Counted from the first letter of the stretch, positions 20,978 through 32,632 are shown. The stretch is DNA of 64,000 nucleotides from Anodontia alba (GCA_964016985.1 OZ024830.1:77682763-77746762); one strand, 5' to 3'. Numbers and translations are program-made. Notes: a model not told the origin generated them from the sequence alone.

Positions 20978-21145
20978 CTTGTGTGAGATTGATTATGAAA
21001 TATTTTCTACAATCATTCTCTCCCTTCCTCTGATTCAAGAAGGACAGTTGTCAGTTTCTGGAAAAAGAATGTGCCACAAGTACTGGTCAAAGGCTTAAAG
21101 GACAAGCCTGCCCGAGAAAAGTATGGTTAGGTAAAAAGTGTTGAT
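20978..21145 (+). mobile_element. SINE-1 fragment
   Basis: GTGAGATTGATTATGAAATA through AGTATGGTTAGGTAAA; the head and the tail are both missing. Confidence 0.8.
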
Positions 21146-21164
21146 ACCTTTGTTACCTCTTCAT

Positions 21165-21260
21165 GTAAACTTATGCTGTGGTTGAATATTAGAATCCCAT
21201 CAATGAGGGAATTCCAGTGAGTACCCACAACAAATATTTTGTGGAGAAGTAAGAATTTAT
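21165..21260. repeat. MITE-B fragment
   Basis: TACCTCTTCATGTAAAC, AGAATCCCATCAATGAGGGA and GTGAGTACCCACAACAAAT, with GTGGAGAAGTAAG. Confidence 0.6.
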
Positions 21261-22083
21261 TTTAATCTGGATATTGAGCCCGCTTATTTTACCTATAATA
21301 CCAGTAGAATGAAATTCTTAATTCACACAAATTGGCAAAATTAGGCCTACATCAAACTAGGCTGTCATGAATTTGCTTTTGTTTTCCTGTAATTGGCAGG
21401 AATCAATAAAAACAATGGAAACTTGGATCCTAATAGATTCTTTGGGACTGTAAAACATTAGACCAAGTCACTTCAAGATTTATTCTTGAGCCAGTAGGTT
21501 ACATAAAATGGACAATTAATCAGTTTATGTGTCTGTTTCTCAACTGGGCAGTTCAGGAGCAAGACAATGATATACTAGTCACAGCTAAAATTGTCTGGGA
21601 GGGGCAGTAGAGGTACAGTGGACCCCAGTTACGATGACAGCATTTGTTTACAAAAATGTTGCCATTAAAATGAATTTGTAAAGAATCCTTAAACACAACA
21701 GAATGATTTGTAAAAAAGGCATGATTTATTCCTATTTCCACATAGAACATATGGATATTTGTTAGAATCACCTCAGTTATTCTAGTTTCTTGTTTCTTGA
21801 AGTATTAAATACAGTGTTCTTGCATAATTTTTGATTCACTGTCATATCTTCACTGAAGGTTTAATACTGGTGAAACCATCATTATAATGAATTTTTTGTT
21901 GTATTGAGTGTCGGTATATAGAAGGTTGACTATTGTCTGTCAAATTCAAGCTTAGTCCAAGGGAGAATTACATGTAGGTTTTACTGGCTTTTCATGAGCA
22001 GACTGTAAATACATACATGTATGTACTTATAAATTATGTGTTTCCACTGTTAAAGTTCACACTGTTCAGTGTTCATTAAAAAA
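21261..22083. other. intron sequence with possible degraded inverted-repeat element
   Basis: 21610-21940 may be an old pogo-like element (TACAGTGGACCCCAGTTACG at the left, ATAGAAGGTTGACTATTG at the right), with a MITE-B scrap near 21735. The remainder is unassigned. Confidence 0.4.
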
Positions 22084-22296
22084 TTAACCCTTGTCATGCT
22101 GAATAAATTAAGATGCCACACGCATTTCTAATTTTCAACCAATCAGATTACTTGATACAGATAGTTGATATAAATTCACAAACTTAATGGCAAACAGTGC
22201 AGATCCAGATCAGTTGGCTTCTTCAGAAGCCAACTGATCTGGATCTACACTGTTTTCTAAGACAGGGCATGTCATGTTTAGCAAGAGAAGGGTTAA
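22084..22296 (+). repeat. MITE-A, TTAA to TTAA
   Basis: TTAACCCTTGTCATGCTGAA to TAGCAAGAGAAGGGTTAA, with perfect GATCCAGATCAGTTGGCTTC / GAAGCCAACTGATCTGGATC arms. It shares its right TTAA with the left end of the next MITE-C. Confidence 0.93.
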
Positions 22297-22499
22297 CCTT
22301 TGCCACTATATGGGCAAATTCTGCAGACAACGTTGATATTATTTTTATTTTTCTCAGAAACTAGACTGACATTTCATGCAAATTGTCTCCTGAGAAGACA
22401 ATTTGCATGAAAGGTCAAAGTCTGTTTTCTGGGAAAAATGAAAATAAAATATTTCAAAATGTTATCTGTTGAAACTTTTCTGAGCATGGTAAGTGTTAA
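22293..22499. repeat. MITE-C, TTAA ends, abutting MITE-A
   Basis: TTAACCTTTGCCACTATATG to GGTAAGTGTTAA; arms TGACATTTCATGCAAATTGT / ACAATTTGCATGAAAGGTCA. The shared TTAA shows that one element inserted at the edge of the other. Confidence 0.9.
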
Positions 22500-23225
22500 A
22501 CAAGTGATTAAACAGTGTTATAATTCTGCATCAATCATTTGTTATCGCTGCTCCCACACTGAGGGCATAGCAAGAGAGCCGGGCAAGTATGTCTTATATT
22601 GTCCCCTATTACAGGATAATGCCTGGTGGACAAGTCACATGAACTGTCAAGACTTATCTTCTTTAAAGAATAAAACAAATATTTCAAAATGTCATCTGCT
22701 ACAGTAGTGATTGACTCTTCGAGAGTTAATATATCATTATGTTGTCTATCTGCTGGCAGAAAAGATTCTGTGATTCTATTATCCCATATCAGATTCTAAG
22801 TAGCCCTCAGCAAGAAAGAAATGATAATACAAATAACACCATAAATATTTTGATGGTTATACCTGAGCTTGCCATGTAGAGGCAGATTCTGATCATTATC
22901 TGCTCTGTTTGCCAATCAGTCAGCACTGTTACACATAACTCCAGATAAGAAGGGGTATCAGGTAGATATTTTTCTTATTTCTGCATGAAAACATGATTTT
23001 GGTGTGGATCCCATTGGCATTGGTGTGACACTTTCTTGTCTGCACAATCTTGTGAAACAGTGGTTGGATTCTTATCAAATTTGCATGGATACATAATTGG
23101 AACATAATAAAGAACTGATTAGATTTTGGTCACCTTAACCTAATTTTCAAGGTTACAGCAGTAGAAAAACTGAAAATTCATGGTTGTGGGATATCTGTTT
23201 TCTCTGAAAACACAGTTAATAATTT
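22500..23225. other. intron sequence with MITE fragments
   Basis: 22625-22710 has a MITE-J/C-like arm (ACATGAACTGTCAAGACTTA, TCAAAATGTCATCTGCTAC). 22935-22995 is a MITE-B left arm. 23030-23220 resembles one isolated satellite monomer. Confidence 0.5.
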
Positions 23226-23665
23226 ATGTCTCCCCCATTTAGGTTGGGAGACATTTTGTTATTCCCCCAGTGTTTGTCTGTGTGTGTGTCTGTCACACTC
23301 GTGTTCGCTCTATAACTTGAAAACCATTCAAGCTATCTTCACAAAACTTCATATAAATATCAGTCAACATTAGGCGACACAGAGCGCAAGAGCCATAACT
23401 CTTGCTGTTATACTTTTTGAGTTATTTCCCTTGGACTCTGTCACAAAATCATGTCCGCTCTATAACTTGAAAACCGTTCAAGCTATCTTTACGAAATTCA
23501 TTTAAATATCAATCAACATTAGACTACATGCAGAGCATAAGAACCATAACACTTGCATTTATACTTTTTGAGTTATTTCCCTTGGAACTTTGTCTGTCTC
23601 AAAATCGTGTCAGCTCTGTAACTTGAAACCTGTTCAAGATATCTTCAAGAACACTTGCATTTATA

Positions 23666-24754
23666 TGAGGGCGTGTCAATAAATTACCAGCCTGTCCCAT
23701 TTCCGATGGAGCGAGACGGTCACGATTTTCATGCTTTGTTTCAATATATGATTTATACATGGGTACAAAATTACACGCGTATCGAGTCATTCTTTAATAA
23801 GATATTGAACATCAAACATGGCTAGTGATGCAAAGGCATGCTTTTCATCTAAAGTTGAGTACCGTGCTGTAATTCGGTACTTGTATTTAAAAGGTAAAAC
23901 AGGCAAGGAAATACAGGGCGAGTTAGCCGATGTTAGCTGATGATTATGGGTCTTCTGCACCATCTTATGCTCAGGTTAAATTCTGGGTAGGGGAATTCAA
24001 ACGCAGTAGAACGTCTTTAGATGAAGCCAGGTCTGGACGCCCACTGGATGCCACCGATGAAGAAATGTGTAAGAAAGTTCGGGATCTGGTATACTCTGAT
24101 AGGCGAATTTAGGTGGAAGAAATAGCGCAGGCATTAGGCATTTCACATGGTAGCGTTTCAACAATCTTATATGATCGTTTAGGTATGCGCTAGCTAACGG
24201 CCCGTTGGGTCCCCAAATCCCTTAGCGATGAGCAAATGGCAACCAGAGCATCAGTATGCAGCGCCTTGTTGAAGCGTTTTAGGTCAAAAGATGATTTTCT
24301 TTTGCGTCTGGTGACTGCAGATGAGACTTGGGTTCATTATTATGAGCCAGAGAATAAAGCTCAGAGTCGTCAGTGGGTAGGCCTGGATCCTCGAGGCCAA
24401 AGAAGTTCAAGACGCAACCATCTGCTGGCAAGGTGATGGCCACAGTAGTTTGGGACGTAAAAGAGCTTATTATGTATGTCCACACTTGCAAAGTTGCAAT
24501 GGATGCTGTAGAACGAAACAGGTATGAATTAATACCACATCCTGCCTATTCGCCAGACCTAGCTCCTAGCGACTTCTTCCTATTCCCAAACTTGAAAAAG
24601 GATATCAGTGGACTTCATTGTCGGTCTGATGAAGAAGTCGTGACGGCAGTTGAGGAGTTGGTCTAAGTGCGTCACACTAGAGGGCAATTACTTCGAAAAA
24701 GAAGAGGTGGATCTCAACCGGAAATAAGTTAGGCTGGTTATTTACTCACCCTTG
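23666..24754 (+). mobile_element. inactive mariner element in a satellite monomer
   Basis: The imperfect terminal repeats TGAGGGCGTGTCAATAAATT and GGTTATTTACTCACCCTTG are flanked by TA on both sides. About 1.09 kb, shorter than the ~1.3 kb usual for mariner because the interior is deleted. It interrupts a satellite monomer, so it arrived after the array. Confidence 0.9.
23818..24728 (+). pseudogene. mariner transposase, broken
   Basis: Starts at an ATG (MASDAKACFSSKVEY) and keeps the helix-turn-helix, the GRPLDATDEE linker, ADETWVHYYEPE (first catalytic Asp) and HPAYSPDLAPSDFFLFP (third). A ~10-bp duplication near 23935 shifts the frame. TAG stops lie at 24110 and near 24189, with another frameshift near 24380. 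The segment with the second catalytic Asp is deleted between VKELIMYVHTC and KVAMDAVER (~24490). It cannot encode an active enzyme. It is closely related to the fragment at 3328. Confidence 0.92.
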
Positions 24755-25614
24755 TACTTTATAAAATCATGTCAGCTCTATAACTTGAAAAGCCTTCAAG
24801 CTATCTTCAGGAAACTTCATATAAATGTCAATCAACATTAGACAACATGCAGAGCGCAAGAACCATAACACTTGCATTTATACTTTTTGAATTATTTCCC
24901 TTGGACTGTCACAAAATCGTGTCTGTTCTATAACTTGAAAACCGTTCAAGCTATCTTCACGAAACCATTTAAATATCAATCAACATTAGATGACATGCAG
25001 AGCACAAGAACCATAACTCTTGCATTTATATTTTTTAAGTTATTTCCCTTGGACCCTGTCACAAAATTTTGTCTGCCCTATAACTTGAAAGCTGTTAGAG
25101 CTATCTTCACGAAACTTCATATAAATATCAATCAACATTAAACAACGTGCAGAGCGCAAGAACCATAACTCTTGCATTTAAACTTTTTGAGTTATTTCCC
25201 TTGGAACTTTGTCTGTCTCAAAATCTTGTCAGCTCTGTAACTTGAAACCTGTTCAAGATATCTTCAAGAAATTTCATGTGCTAATCAATCAATATTAGAT
25301 GACATGCAGAGCGCAAGAACCATAACTCTTGCTTTTATACTTTTGAATTATTTCCCTTGGAACTTTGTCTGTCATAAAAAACATGCCCTCTATATAACTT
25401 GAAAACCGTTCAAGATATCTTCACTAAACTTTATATGAATATCAACAACATTAGACGACATGCAGAGTGCAAGAACCATAACTCTTGCATTTATATTTAT
25501 AGTTATTTCCCTTGGAATCTCATTAGTTAATATAAGTGTTCGCTTAATGTACAATACAATATGACACCAAAAAGGGAGGAGACATCTATGTTTTTGTATA
25601 AAAACAAGTTCTAG

Positions 25615-25748
25615 TTTTTCCTTTTTTTCCCAGAAAACAGGATTGGAGACAATTTGCATGAAATGTTAAATCCTGTTTTAATGGAAAAATAAGAAAAATA
25701 TTTGAATATGTTGTCTGCTGAAACTTTTACCCAGAGTCCCAAGCATTA
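25615..25748. repeat. MITE-C copy
   Basis: CCCAGAAAACAGGATTGGAG and ACAATTTGCATGAAATGTTA, ending CCCAAGCATTAA. The left arm is shortened. Confidence 0.75.
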
Positions 25749-25879
25749 AAGTATCAGATGTAACAACAGCAAACAACATACTATTTTTTTATAGTTTTTC
25801 TGAGAAAAGGGGCTTGAGATTTCATGTGAATTGACTTCTTCATCTGATTAGTAGACTGAAACTCTTAGAGATAGCTTGT

Positions 25880-27075
25880 GCATACATAAAGGCCTTAATT
25901 TTGACATGACCTTAATAAAATTTATTCAGAATGTTTGTCTCAATAAAATCTGCTTCTAGTGTCGTTTTGGCCTGATCTTGATAAAAATTACTCAGAATGT
26001 TTGTCTTGGTGATTTCTAGGTCAAGTATGAGACTAGGTCACATGGGGTAGAAAAATTAGGCCAGTAAGTCAAACATTAGGAAAAGCCTGTTAACCTTCTA
26101 AATGTCGCATACAGTTTTGACTTGATCTTCATGAAACTTAGTCAGAATGTTTATCATGCTGATTTCTAGATTTGTTTTGAAACTGGGTCACATGGAGTTT
26201 AAAAATGTGGTTACTAGTTCAAATCATAGGACCTTGTGAACATTCTGTAGACCAAAAATTTAACCTGAACTTCATGAAAATTAATCAGAATGTTTTTCAT
26301 GATGATTTCTACCTTGCATTTGAAACTGGATCACATAGGATCAGAAACTAGGTCACCAGGTCAGGTAAAAGGAAAGCCTTGTGAACACTCTAGAGGCCAC
26401 AGTTTTTCACTCTTTTTTTTATGAAAATGACTCTCATGGTCTAACTTAATGATTTCAAGGTGGAATTTGGGATTGGATCTTTTAGAGGAGAAAAACTAGT
26501 TCATCTGATTAAATAAAGTGAAAATCTTGTGAATATTCTGGAGGCCATGTTTTTGATTCAATTTCATGAAAATTTGTCAGAATGTTTGTCTTAGTAACTT
26601 CTATATGGAGGTCAAAACTGGGTCACAGAAAATTAAAAACTAGATTATCAGATCAGAAAATAGAGGAAAATTGTTTGAATACTATAGAGGCCATAACTTT
26701 AACCTGAACTTCTCATTAAATAAACTGAAAATCTTGCAAATATTTTGGAGGCCATGTTTTTGACTCAATCTCGGGAAAATTTGTCAGAATAATTGTCTTG
26801 ATGATTTGTAGATTGAGTTTGAAACTAAGTCATGTCGGGTCAGGTCTCTAGACTTTGAAAATTGGCCACATATGGTCAAAAAGTAAGGGCCATATGAAAA
26901 GAAGACCTTGTGATCATTGTAATAACTGATAAAGCTACATCAAAGAAATTTGGACCACACACTAAAGTTTCACCAAAAAAAAATGCTTATCTTCAATGAA
27001 CTTGACCCTGACCTTTGACCTAGTTTCATGTTGATACATCAGCTCAGGTGAGCGACCAGGCCCCTTCTAGTCATT
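25880..27075 (+). mobile_element. satellite-bearing element, ~147-bp monomers
   Basis: About eight monomers with CTTCATGAAAATTTGTCAGA, TGTTTGTCTTGATGATTTCT and GAAACTGGGTCACATGG. The cap CATCAGCTCAGGTGAGCGAC followed by CAGGCCCC lies at 27036-27065. No microsatellite tract is visible. Confidence 0.8.
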
Positions 27076-27267
27076 TGTTTCATTGAATTATACAGTAATT
27101 AGAAACAAATATTATGAATTCAGCTCCAAACTGAGATAAAATAGATGTGCTGAAAATTGCCATACAAAAACTAGGGTGGGCACAAAAACTAGAGGAAGAG
27201 TTGGGTTACCAGAAACACAACTATTTTTATTGGCCTTAGGGAGAGTAGTTATATTTAATTTCCTTAC

Positions 27268-27466
27268 AGAACATAGCTCAAGATAAGTCATTTTTTTTCA
27301 ACTTAAAAGTACTGATATTTTTCTTATTTCTGTACAAAAACAAATGTTGAGGTGTTTGTTAGAAGCCCTTCACCAAATTGCTTATGATGAGTACCCACAT
27401 CTTAGATTTTCTTTGAGAAATAAGAAAAATAATATGTGGATACCTCCTTATCTGGAGCTATGCTGT
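27268..27466. repeat. MITE-B, full length with outer terminal repeats
   Basis: The ends CATAGCTCAAGATAAG and CTTATCTGGAGCTATG are inverted and define the outer limits of family B. Inside, TTTTTCTTATTTCTGTAC pairs with the GAGAAATAAGAAAAA arm. Confidence 0.88.
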
Positions 27467-28260
27467 GAACGTCTGTTGTTTCAAGTCTCAGACACTTCCT
27501 AATGTTGTAAATATAATGGGTGTCAAAGCAATATAAGGGTAATAAACTCCTATTTCAGACTGGCTGTAATGGAATGAACTTTTGCCTACAGTTGCTGTAA
27601 TTTAACCAAAATATCTTCTTCTTCAATATACTCTGAAACAGTCACTCACAGGACAGTTCAGTGGTGGCAAAAAACCTGGTAGTTCCCAGTTGTATAGGGA
27701 CTAGGAATTACCCTTTGTGAAGCCACTGGAACCACGTGGCAACTGCCAATCTTTCACATATAAACACATCCTTATGACCCCAGCTGGACTTAACGTAGGC
27801 TGCAGAGACGTATGCAGCTAGTTGTGAGACAAACCTTGCTGCTGAATGAGCTATCATGCTGACTCCACAATATTCAAATAATATGCAAATAGGCTTAGCC
27901 TAAATGCGAGCACAGCACAGACCTATCTGTAGTCTCTTCAAAAGTCAAAAGTCACAGCAGCATTAAAGAATGACTATCAGTGTATAAAAATATATGTAAA
28001 TCAATAATAAATAATAAAAGTAATCAGCAATATATGTTCGTGACAATTATTGACACTCATTTCTTGTCACTTCATGACGCTTATTAGTATTGTCCGCTCC
28101 AGTCCTGTCAACTTCCGGTGACAACTTCCGGGAAGAAAACAGGAAGAAAATTGGTCAGAGCGATTTCTGCTGAAAGTATATATCGTTATATGTAAGTTTT
28201 CCTTGATCATATTCTCTACCGTAGAGCTCACTTGGTTCGCTACTGGCAAAGCGCATCGTG
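27467..28260. other. unassigned intron sequence
   Basis: No gene, repeat or RNA recognised in about 800 bp, apart from a scrap of MITE-F hairpin arm at 28262-28330 (GAGCAAACAGTGTAAACCCA). Confidence 0.4.
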
Positions 28261-28319
28261 AGCTGGGCTGGCTATAAAGGTCTGAGCAAACAGTGTAAAC
28301 CCACAAGGAGATAATTGAT

Positions 28320-28555
28320 TGTATCTACACTATTAGACTGGCTCTAGTCTCCAGTGACTAAATATTTTTCTCATAATTCTGTTTGATAATCCACTAAAAT
28401 AAAACAAAAAAAATATCATTTCTATAAAGGCTGGTCACTAGACCAGCCTTTATAGTCATGATATTATTTTGGTTTTATTTTGGTTTTATTTAAGTGGATT
28501 ATAAGAAAAAAATATTTAGTCACTGGAGACTGGAGCCAGTCTACTACACTATTTG
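28320..28555. repeat. long foldback (~110-bp arms)
   Basis: ACTGGCTCTAGTCTCCAGTG and CACTGGAGACTGGAGCCAGT are the outer arms; TATAAAGGCTGGTCACTAGA / CCAGCCTTTATA lie at the centre. Only indels of a few bases separate the arms. Single copy in the window. Confidence 0.9.
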
Positions 28556-28834
28556 CCATTCTGTCACCACATGGTAGATACTATATTAACTCTAAATATT
28601 GGGACACCTAAAATTTAAACGTTTCATAAACTGTTGATGTGTCCAAAAAATGTTGGAATGAGTACTGTATTCGAACTGCACCCTGCGCATATGGTTTTCA
28701 AAATTACTGGGAAAATTTGTGATAAAATATGTATCCACCTACACTGAGGGTACACTTAAAAAAAAAAATCAGCAAAGAACGTATTTAATGATGCTTACGG
28801 GTCAGGTGTGTGTGTGTGTGTTTTTTTCCGATTT

Positions 28835-28935
28835 TCTTTATAAAAGCATATGTTGTGGGTACTCATTTGAATTGCATCAACAAGTTGATGCAATTCAAAT
28901 GAGTACCCTCAACATATGCCTTTATAAAAAGTAGA
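28835..28935. repeat. MITE-B subfamily with TTTATAAAAGCATATG arms
   Basis: AAGCATATGTTGTGGGTACT and AGTACCCTCAACATATGCCT surround ATTTGAATTGCATCAA and its complement. A second member lies at 49295-49385. Confidence 0.88.
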
Positions 28936-29012
28936 CAGAAAGTACACTGGCTGTAATCTGAAGACTACAGAATTGCTTGACTGTGTGCTTATAGGGGTAT
29001 GTGCGGTAATTA

Positions 29013-29110
29013 GGTAGAATACGGCAGCAAACCACACACCCGCATCAGATGCTGCAGAATGTGACGTCTGATCTGGGTCTACACTGTTTGCTTAGGCCTA
29101 TCTGCCACAT
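29013..29110. repeat. MITE-F fragment
   Basis: Retains CATCAGATGCTGCAGAATGT and GACGTCTGATCTGGGTCTAC plus CACTGTTTGCTTAGGCC. Confidence 0.7.
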
Positions 29111-29179
29111 CACATAGAATTAAAATGGTGCATCAAGTATGGTTGTCTAATGCATGTTGGCTGGTTTAAAATTTTGTTG

Positions 29180-30385
29180 CAGCTGCATTAGCAAGCAGGA
29201 GCAACATAGGGATTACTTTCTGGCTTCGTCGTTGGCGTTGTTAGCGTCAACAATAATTCTGTACCTTTAGCTCTCTTTCTCAAACACCAAGGCTTCTAGG
29301 TAAACAAAACTTGATACACACATCTGTCGTAATGCACCCTGCCCTCTGCCATCAACCGTTACTGACCTTGACCTACTTTTTACGCATGGCTGAACAGTGT
29401 TAGTCAGTGTTTATAGCTCCAGTGAAAGGTCTGTGTGTTTAGCTCCATTGCTCAAAGACCAAGGTTTCGAGGCTAATGAAACTTCATACAAACATCTGTC
29501 ATGATCTGTCATGATGCACCCTGCCTACAGCCGTTGATGGTTACTGACTTTGACCTACTTTCAATGCTTGGCTGAACAATATTTTGTCAGTGAGTTTAGC
29601 TCTGTCTCTCAAACATCGAAACATCGAGACCTAATGAAACTTCATACAAAAAATCAGCCATGATGCTTCCTGCACACTGCCATCAACTGTTTCTGACCTC
29701 CACCTACTTTTCATGCTTAGCTGAACAGTGTTTAGTGTGTGCGTTTAGCTCCATTTCTCAAAAACAGAGGCCTCTACGCTAATGAAATTTCATACACACA
29801 TCCACCATGACACACTCTGCCCACTACCATCGACTAAATACTTACCTTGACCTACTTCTCATGCTTGGCTGAACAATGTTTAGTCAGTGGGTTTAGCTCC
29901 ATTTCAGGAGCACTGAGACCTCTATGCTAATGAAACTTCATACATCTGCCATGACACACTCTGCCCTCTGCCATCAACTGTTACTTACCTTGGCCTACTT
30001 TTCACACTTGGATGAACAATGTTTAGTCTGTGTTTAGCTCAGTTTCTAGAATACCGAAGCTGCTATGCTAATGAAACTTCATACTCACATCCTTCATAAC
30101 ACACCCTGTCCACTGCCATCAACTGTACTGACCTTGACCTACTTTTCACACTTGGCTGAATATGTGAATAGTCTGCATTTAGCTCCGTTTCTGCCAAGGC
30201 CTCTATGCTAATGCAGCTTTATACATACATCTGAAATGAAGCACCGTGCCCACTGCCATCAACCATTTCTGACCTTGACCTACTTTGCCCAGTGCTGTAG
30301 ACTTGTTATTGACTTTGACCTCTTTTTTCATGCTGGCTGAACAATCGTGACATAGCTGTGACATAGCCGTGATATAGCCATTGGG
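29180..30385 (+). mobile_element. satellite-bearing element, ~145-bp monomers
   Basis: The left flank has TTAGCAAGCAGGAGCAACAT and TCGTTGGCGTTGTTAGCGTC. About seven monomers follow with TTTAGCTCCATTTCTCAAA, GCTAATGAAACTTCATACAC and TGACCTTGACCTACTTTTC. A related left flank recurs at 30940-31060. Confidence 0.85.
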
Positions 30386-30588
30386 CGAATTTCTTATATG
30401 ATAATTAAGGAATTAAGGTATTCTGAATGTTTAGTGAAAATATGGTATGTAAATACAACATTCAAACCAGCATGCAGATCCATTCTACAAGTTGGGAGAT
30501 CATGTCTTTTTATGGGCTTCTTTGAATGTAAAGAGCCAGAAGGTTTTCTATGGAGCCTATTATATTATTTTGTTATTTTATTTTACAG

Positions 30589-30637
30589 GGGAACAGAATA
30601 TTGCTAAGCCTCAGAGAAATTTGCTGTCCAGTCCAAA
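30589..30637 (+). CDS. rogdi: rogdi coding exon
   Basis: A 49-nt exon preceded by TTTTACAG and followed by GTAAGT. It enters in phase 1 and leaves in phase 2, reading G-EQNIAKPQRNLLSSP-N across its junctions. It matches the GTEGPAKQENFIL region of human ROGDI. A 25-kb intron separates it from the previous exon. Confidence 0.85.
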
Positions 30638-30674
30638 GTAAGTATAAGTGTTAGCTTATCAAAAATATCTTTTA

Positions 30675-31110
30675 TTATACCCCTGCAAATGAAGTTTGCG
30701 GGGTATATAGAATTCTTCATATTCATTGGTTGGTTGGATGGTACATCTGTCCAAGTTTGTGACACAAACTACTTGAGTTTTTGTTAGATAAGATTTTCAT
30801 GAAACGCCACAGAACTGGTCAGCACAATGAGTGGCAGTGCAAGACGTATATTTTCATTGCTGGGTTATCTTTCCTTGGCACTAAGTCCATCAGCAAGTTT
30901 GTGACACAAACTGTGTTTACAGTTTTCATCGCGACTGTTTTAGCAAGCAGTAGCGACATATGGATCACTTTTCAGTGTGTCATTTGATTTGGTGGTCTTG
31001 AGCTTTGTTTTTCAAACACCAAGGCTTCCAGGCTAATGAAACTTCATACACACACCACCAGCAGTCGTGACATAGCCATTTGACAAATTAGTTGTTTTTT
31101 TAGATTTTCA
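30675..31110 (+). mobile_element. short pearl-like element
   Basis: The hairpin ATACCCCTGCAAATGAAGTTTGCGGGGTAT (30678-30707) is followed by TTGGTTGGTTGGATGG and monomer-like sequence (AGATTTTCATGAAACGCCAC). Part of the 29180 flank (TTAGCAAGCAGTAGCGACAT) is embedded at 30940. Confidence 0.6.
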
Positions 31111-31159
31111 AGAAACTTCACAGAAATGATCAGCATGATGATAATTGTCTTCTAAGGAG

Positions 31160-31300
31160 GCAACAAAGCAGAATCTAACATTTCATGCAATTGTCACCAT
31201 AGCAGACAATTTGTATGAAATGTCATACTCTGTTTTCTGGGAAACATAAGAAAATTATTTTGAAATGTTGTTTGCTGAAATTATCACCCAGCATGTTAAG
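31160..31300. repeat. MITE-C copy
   Basis: AACATTTCATGCAATTGTC and GACAATTTGTATGAAATGTC with TTTTGAAATGTTGTTTGCTG at the right and GTTAAGCATTAA at its edge. Confidence 0.78.
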
Positions 31301-31805
31301 CATTAATTATTATAGTGATTATCACTGTAATTGTAGCTATTTATTAAATTTTTAGTAGTGATTTACTGAGAATTGCAGTGAATTATAATCGATAATTCAC
31401 TTCATTTCGAACGTTTTGACATCATAATTGCTAGGCGACACTGCTGACGTTGTTGGTAACAACAATAACAATAGTTGACGTTTCGCGGAAAATTTGATAA
31501 AATCATGGAGATCAGACTGCAATTTTCACATCCACTTGGCATTTTTGAGGAAAGACCTGCAACGCAAATATATAGGGTGATTTTCTTGATAATCCAGTTC
31601 AACTTTTGTGACATTGTTGTGTCTGTATTTCAAGCACAGGATGATTTTTGCATTAAAGTGAAAACAAGATGGCGACTGATTTTTAAACTAAACCATGCCT
31701 CCTGAAATTCATGCACAGACTGGAACTATTTTGGTAGGAAATCATAACGGCTGACTATGAAAATTCAAAGGTAAAACATGAATGAAAATGTAATAAACAG
31801 TTAAT
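31301..31805. other. unassigned intron sequence
   Basis: A 76-codon frame (31475-31705) shows no recognisable family and no codon bias. Nothing else was seen. Confidence 0.4.
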
Positions 31806-31960
31806 TTGGTTGTTTTGATCGATTACGGAGAAATAATTCGCACGTGTTCTAAGGCTTTTGTTTAAAAAACTTGTTCGCTTCACTCACTCGTTTTTTACTC
31901 GCAAGCCTTAGAACACTAGTGAATTATTTCTCCGTAATCGATCAAAACAAACAAATAAAC
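31806..31960. repeat. foldback, TTGTTTTGATCGATTACGGA ends
   Basis: TTGATCGATTACGGAGAAAT and ATTTCTCCGTAATCGATCAA are exact inverted copies. Inner parts TTCTAAGGCTT / AAGCCTTAGAA also pair. Confidence 0.9.
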
Positions 31961-31964
31961 TCTA

Positions 31965-32133
31965 TATACAAAATATTGATAATATTTTTCCCAGAAAATA
32001 AAGTATGACATATCATGCAAATTGTCTCATTAGGAGACAATGGGCATGAAATGTCAAAATAGTTTTTGGGGCAAAATAAGAAAAAATATTTCAAAATGTC
32101 TGCTGAATTTATTACAGCATGCCAAGTATTAAT
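31965..32133. repeat. MITE-C copy, 40 bp upstream of a rogdi exon
   Basis: GAAAATAAAGTATGACATATC and GAAATGTCAAAATAGTTTTT arms, ending ATGCCAAGTATTAA. Confidence 0.8.
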
Positions 32134-32172
32134 TATCACTTATTACTGTTTGTGAACCTCTATGTTTTGCAG

Positions 32173-32230
32173 CAACACAGGACTTATCAAGTGTGTGGTA
32201 ACATTGGCGGGCGACAATATATGTGATGCA
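32173..32230 (+). CDS. rogdi: rogdi coding exon
   Basis: A 58-nt exon preceded by TTTTGCAG and followed by GTGAGT. The first base completes the split Asn codon and the remainder reads NTGLIKCVVTLAGDNICDA, ending in phase 0. It matches the human DQVKGVLTLQGDALSQA beta-strand segment. Confidence 0.92.
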
Positions 32231-32279
32231 GTGAGTATTCATATCAGAGAACTTGTTAAGAAGGAGATAATTTTATCCA

Positions 32280-32525
32280 GGGCCCAGTTGTTCAAAGCGT
32301 CGTTAGCTTAACAAGCTCGTTAAGGGTCATTTCGTTAACTATTTTAGCGGCTTCAATACACAATATTCTGATATTTTTTGCTGAAAAAATGTGAGTAGCT
32401 TTTGCACTGCAAAAGCTACTCACATTTTTTTCAGCAAAAAATTTCAGCATATTTGCGTATCACTTGATTTAAATTTTAACAAATTGTTAACTAACGACAT
32501 CGTTAGTTTTGAACAACTGGGCCCA
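32280..32525. repeat. MITE-K, GGGCCCAGTTGTTCAAA ends
   Basis: The inverted ends AGGGCCCAGTTGTTCAAAGC and AGTTTTGAACAACTGGGCCC. The centre is a 28-bp-arm palindrome (AAAAAATGTGAGTAGCTTTT and complement). Copies at 62220 and 63053. Confidence 0.92.
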
Positions 32526-32632
32526 GTTCTCCATAAAAACATATGTTGTGGGTACCCATTAGAAGCCCCTCTGAGACATTTCTAATGAGTACCCACAATG
32601 TATGTTTTGATGGAGAAATAAGAAAAATTATC
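32526..32632. repeat. MITE-B copy adjoining MITE-K
   Basis: TTCTCCATAAAAACATATGT to TGATGGAGAAATAAGAAAAA, inner GGGTACCCATTAGAAGC / TTTCTAATGAGTACCC. Confidence 0.85.

Larger units (their letters stand above)
23226..25595 (+). mobile_element. pearl/Helentron-like element, ~150-bp monomers, with a mariner inserted
   Basis: The hairpin GTCTCCCCCATTTAGGTTGGGAGAC (23228-23252) is followed by GTGTTTGTCTGTGTGTGTGTC and then monomers with AGCGCAAGAACCATAACTCT, GAGTTATTTCCCTTGGA and CTATAACTTGAAAACCGTTC. Monomers repeat about every 150 bp. The far end GGGAGGAGACATCTATG partly mirrors the start. Confidence 0.85.

Noticed and set aside
31475..31705. 76-codon frame as a small gene
   Set aside because: No known motif, no Kozak or codon evidence, and it lies in an intron of another gene.
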